A program made the position numbers and the translations under genes. A stretch of 64,000 nt of DNA from JBCAXA01 sp039183535. GTDB lineage: Bacteria; Pseudomonadota; Gammaproteobacteria; Steroidobacterales; Woeseiaceae. The notes under the pieces are model-generated. The model was not told the DNA's origin. It worked only from the letters and a program-made list of their open reading frames with translations, and made no database searches. This document shows positions 61,766-64,000 of this stretch, piece by piece (position 1 is the first letter of the stretch; every line of letters begins with the position of its first letter). The DNA lies in NCBI GenBank assembly GCA_039183535.1, contig JBCDBO010000004.1:1-64000 (forward strand). The letters run 5' to 3'.

Positions 61766-64000
61766 ATGCTGAATTTCATCCTTGCCCGCAACACGTTGAC
61801 GACCGTCATCGCACTGATTGTCTGTGTGCTCGGTGTTACCGCGGCGCTGCGTATACCAGTACAGATGATTCCCGATCTGGAAGTTCGAACGATCAGCGTT
61901 GTGACGTCATGGCCGGGCGCGACACCGCAAGATGTTGAGAAAGAAATTCTGATTGAGCAAGAACGATTCTTGCGCAGTTTGACCAATCTATCGCGCATGA
62001 CCTCGTACGCCGAAACCGGTGAAGCCTCCATCGAGTTGGAGTTTCCGTTTGGTATTGATGTCAACGAGGCGCTCATACGTACCAGCAATGCATTGTCGCA
62101 GGTATCGAGCTATCCAGAGAACGTAGATCCGCCGCGGCTGTACAGCAGCTCGTTCTCACAAAATGCTTTCATGTATTTCGCGGTTGCACCGCTGCCCGGC
62201 AATCCACTGAGTATCGACATGGATCTGGTGCGCGATTTCGTCGACGACAATATTCGCCCCGAAATGGAGCGTGTCGTAGGTGTCTCGCAGGTCAGCCTAG
62301 GTGGCGGCGCCGACCGGCAGGTCCGAATCGAGGTCGACACAGCGCGCCTCGCGCAACGCGGCATTTCGCTTGGGCAGCTTCGCGATGCGATCCGCGCGCG
62401 CAACACAGACTCATCGGCCGGCGATATTGACAGCGGTAAACGCCGGTACTTTGTCCGTACGCTCGGCCGGTTCGAGACAGCGGATGAGTTGCGAGATATG
62501 GTCCTGGACCGGCGTGGCGATGCGATTGTGCGCTTGCGCGATGTGGCCACTGTTACCTTCGATCATTTTGAGTTACGGAATGTCTCGTTTGTTAATGGCT
62601 CGCCGCGACTTAGCCTGGCTGTGTCGCGGGAGGCCGGTGCCAACGTCATCGAAATTAAGGACACGATGCTGCCGTTGGTTGAGCAGCTCAACGCCGATAT
62701 CCTTGTGCCCAATGGGCTACGTATGACGTTGACCAGCGATGACGTACGTTACGTCACCGCGTCTATTCGCAACGTCTGGACGAATTTGTTGCTTGGCGCC
62801 ATTCTGGCGATCGGCATCATGCTCCTATTTTTTCGTTCGGTGCGGGCGACGGTTATTGCGACGGTCGGTCTGCCAATTTGCACATTGGCTGCGTTTCTTG
62901 GCCTGCTGCTATTCGAACGCACGATCAATGTTATCTCGCTGGCGGGTGTGGCCTTCGCGATCGGTATGACATTCGACAATACGATTGTCGTGTTGGAATC
63001 CATCGAGCAGGCACGGCGACGCGGTCTCGAACGGTTCGCGGCGGCACTTTCGGGAACGCAAGAGGTTTGGAGTGCCATCGTTGCGTCGACCTTCACGACG
63101 GTATTGGTCTTTTTGCCCGTGTTGTTCGTTCAAGAAGAAGCCGGGCAGCTCTACTCCGATATCGCGATCGCAATAGCGGCGTCGATCCTCGCCAGTATGT
63201 TGGTGGCCATCGGCGTCATTCCATCGATTGCCGCGCGCCTCGGCCTTGGCGTCAGTGACGGTGGACTGGCCTACGTCCCACGCTCGGCGATGTCGTTCGT
63301 TAAGGCCACCGATTGGCTAACTCAAAAGCGCTCACGCAGCATTGGCTGCATTGTTGCGACAGCATTGGCAACGGTTTTGGTCGGTATCGCACTAACCCCG
63401 CCAGCCGAATATTTGCCGGAGGGTGAGGAGCCAAAAGCGTTCAGCCGGATGATCGCGCCGCCAGGCTACAACCTTACCGAGATGACCCGTATCGGCAACG
63501 AGCTACGCGTATTGCTGGACCCAACCGTTAAAGCCTCCCGAGAGTCGTTTGAGCGTGGCGCCGATCCGATTCCGCCGCTGCGCGGCTACTCCCTGTGGAT
63601 AAATCCGGGTGCGTTGACCGTTATGAGTGAGCCTGTCGAAGGGCGTGACCTCGACGCTATGATGACAGGGCTGACAGAGTTATTCCGGTCGTACCCTGGG
63701 ATGCGCGCGTTTTCGACGCGCGGCTCTATCATCTCAAGTAACGATGGCGGCTCCCGTGCTGTCGCGCTCGATATGTCGGGCCCGGATATGGGTGCTTTGT
63801 ATGAGACGGCGCAAGCCGCGATTGCGCGAGCACAGTTGTTGTTCGAGTCGCCACAAATCGACTCAAACCCATCATCGCTATCGCTGGACCAGCCGCTCGT
63901 TCAAGTACGACCGCGCTGGGCACTGTTGGCCGAAGTGGGTTTCACTGCACGAGATTTCGGTTTCGCTGTGTCGGCGCTTTCTGACGGCGCGTTCATTGAT
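61766..64000 (+). CDS. RND efflux permease (AcrB/HAE type), 3' end outside window
   Basis: The frame opens at ATG 61766 (MLNFILARNTLTTVIALIV) and runs unbroken to the window end, 745 codons. TM1 is followed by a porter domain with the conserved SWPGATPQDVEKE-type start (here VVTSWPGATPQDVE). VSLGGGADRQVRIEVD, the TM2-TM6 block and the TM4 motif AIGMTFDNTIVVLES follow. The first proton-relay Asp is present and the second is Asn, a variant also common in other HAE subfamilies. The second porter half (APPGYNLTEMTRIGNEL) begins near residue 565. The TM7-12 block lies beyond the edge. It forms an efflux pump with the adaptor upstream; the substrate is unknown. Confidence 0.93.
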   Translation, partial: MLNFILARNTLTTVIALIVCVLGVTAALRIPVQMIPDLEVRTISVVTSWPGATPQDVEKEILIEQERFLRSLTNLSRMTSYAETGEASIELEFPFGIDVNEALIRTSNALSQVSSYPENVDPPRLYSSSFSQNAFMYFAVAPLPGNPLSIDMDLVRDFVDDNIRPEMERVVGVSQVSLGGGADRQVRIEVDTARLAQRGISLGQLRDAIRARNTDSSAGDIDSGKRRYFVRTLGRFETADELRDMVLDRRGDAIVRLRDVATVTFDHFELRNVSFVNGSPRLSLAVSREAGANVIEIKDTMLPLVEQLNADILVPNGLRMTLTSDDVRYVTASIRNVWTNLLLGAILAIGIMLLFFRSVRATVIATVGLPICTLAAFLGLLLFERTINVISLAGVAFAIGMTFDNTIVVLESIEQARRRGLERFAAALSGTQEVWSAIVASTFTTVLVFLPVLFVQEEAGQLYSDIAIAIAASILASMLVAIGVIPSIAARLGLGVSDGGLAYVPRSAMSFVKATDWLTQKRSRSIGCIVATALATVLVGIALTPPAEYLPEGEEPKAFSRMIAPPGYNLTEMTRIGNELRVLLDPTVKASRESFERGADPIPPLRGYSLWINPGALTVMSEPVEGRDLDAMMTGLTELFRSYPGMRAFSTRGSIISSNDGGSRAVALDMSGPDMGALYETAQAAIARAQLLFESPQIDSNPSSLSLDQPLVQVRPRWALLAEVGFTARDFGFAVSALSDGAFID

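Noticed and set aside
62740..63060. Asn instead of the second proton-relay Asp in TM4 of the RND permease
   Set aside because: The DN variant is common in HAE-type permeases, so it is not evidence of a defective or novel pump.

Overview
The window looks like chromosomal DNA of a free-living, probably marine or sediment, Gammaproteobacterium. The grounds are TonB-dependent receptors, Lol-type lipoprotein signals, an OmpA-family protein, a PEP-CTERM protein with the system's TPR lipoprotein PrsT, a Fur-type iron operon of the DUF3649/PepSY/DUF3325 kind, and a coherent B12 salvage and uptake locus. GC content looks mid to high 50s by eye. GTG and TTG starts and 4-8 bp gene overlaps are frequent. 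I see no tRNA, rRNA, CRISPR array, insertion sequence or prophage gene.

Layout. 1-7245 is a carbohydrate locus: the tail of a tryptophan-halogenase-family gene, a GPH-type sugar symporter, a GH94 phosphorylase that I read as cellobionate phosphorylase, a gluconokinase, a secreted CBM9-like protein and an SGLT-type sodium/sugar symporter. 7430-8461 is a PqqB-like metallo-hydrolase lipoprotein. 8442-12551 (minus) is a three-gene operon: a small secreted protein, an exported TPR-CHAT protease and a membrane-anchored phytochelatin-synthase-type cysteine enzyme. It is divergent from an OmpR/EnvZ-type two-component system (12623-14666). 14834-19199 holds lipoproteins, a membrane protein and a putative outer-membrane barrel. 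19353-23268 is a PEP-CTERM module: a von Willebrand A protein with a candidate sigma-54 promoter, and PrsT. 23776-24833 encodes two small membrane proteins.

24853-40808 is the cobalamin region. An exported CobN-like chelatase and cobU flank two minus-strand runs: cobT-cobS-cobC-cobO, and (behind a cobalamin riboswitch) btuB-btuF-btuC-btuD-cobQ-cbiB-cobD. Together they would import corrinoids across both membranes, adenosylate them, and attach the aminopropanol arm and nucleotide loop. No early ring-synthesis genes are present.

41262-45697 contains a purple-acid-phosphatase-like protein and a TonB receptor/TetR pair with a 37-bp palindromic operator. 46425-51498 is a thioesterase / RND-LolA-like fusion / DUF1302-like barrel operon, probably moving a lipidic molecule outwards. 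51793-60239 carries an OmpA-family protein, a sterol-desaturase-family enzyme, a Fur-box-controlled iron-reductase operon, an amidohydrolase and several unknowns. The window ends in an RND efflux adaptor and permease, the latter cut by the window edge.

All functions are inferred by reading motifs; no database search was run. The strongest candidates for something new are the two-thiol-enzyme secreted operon at 8442-14666, the exported CobN, the RND-LolA fusion, and the sigma-54 promoter in front of the PEP-CTERM gene.
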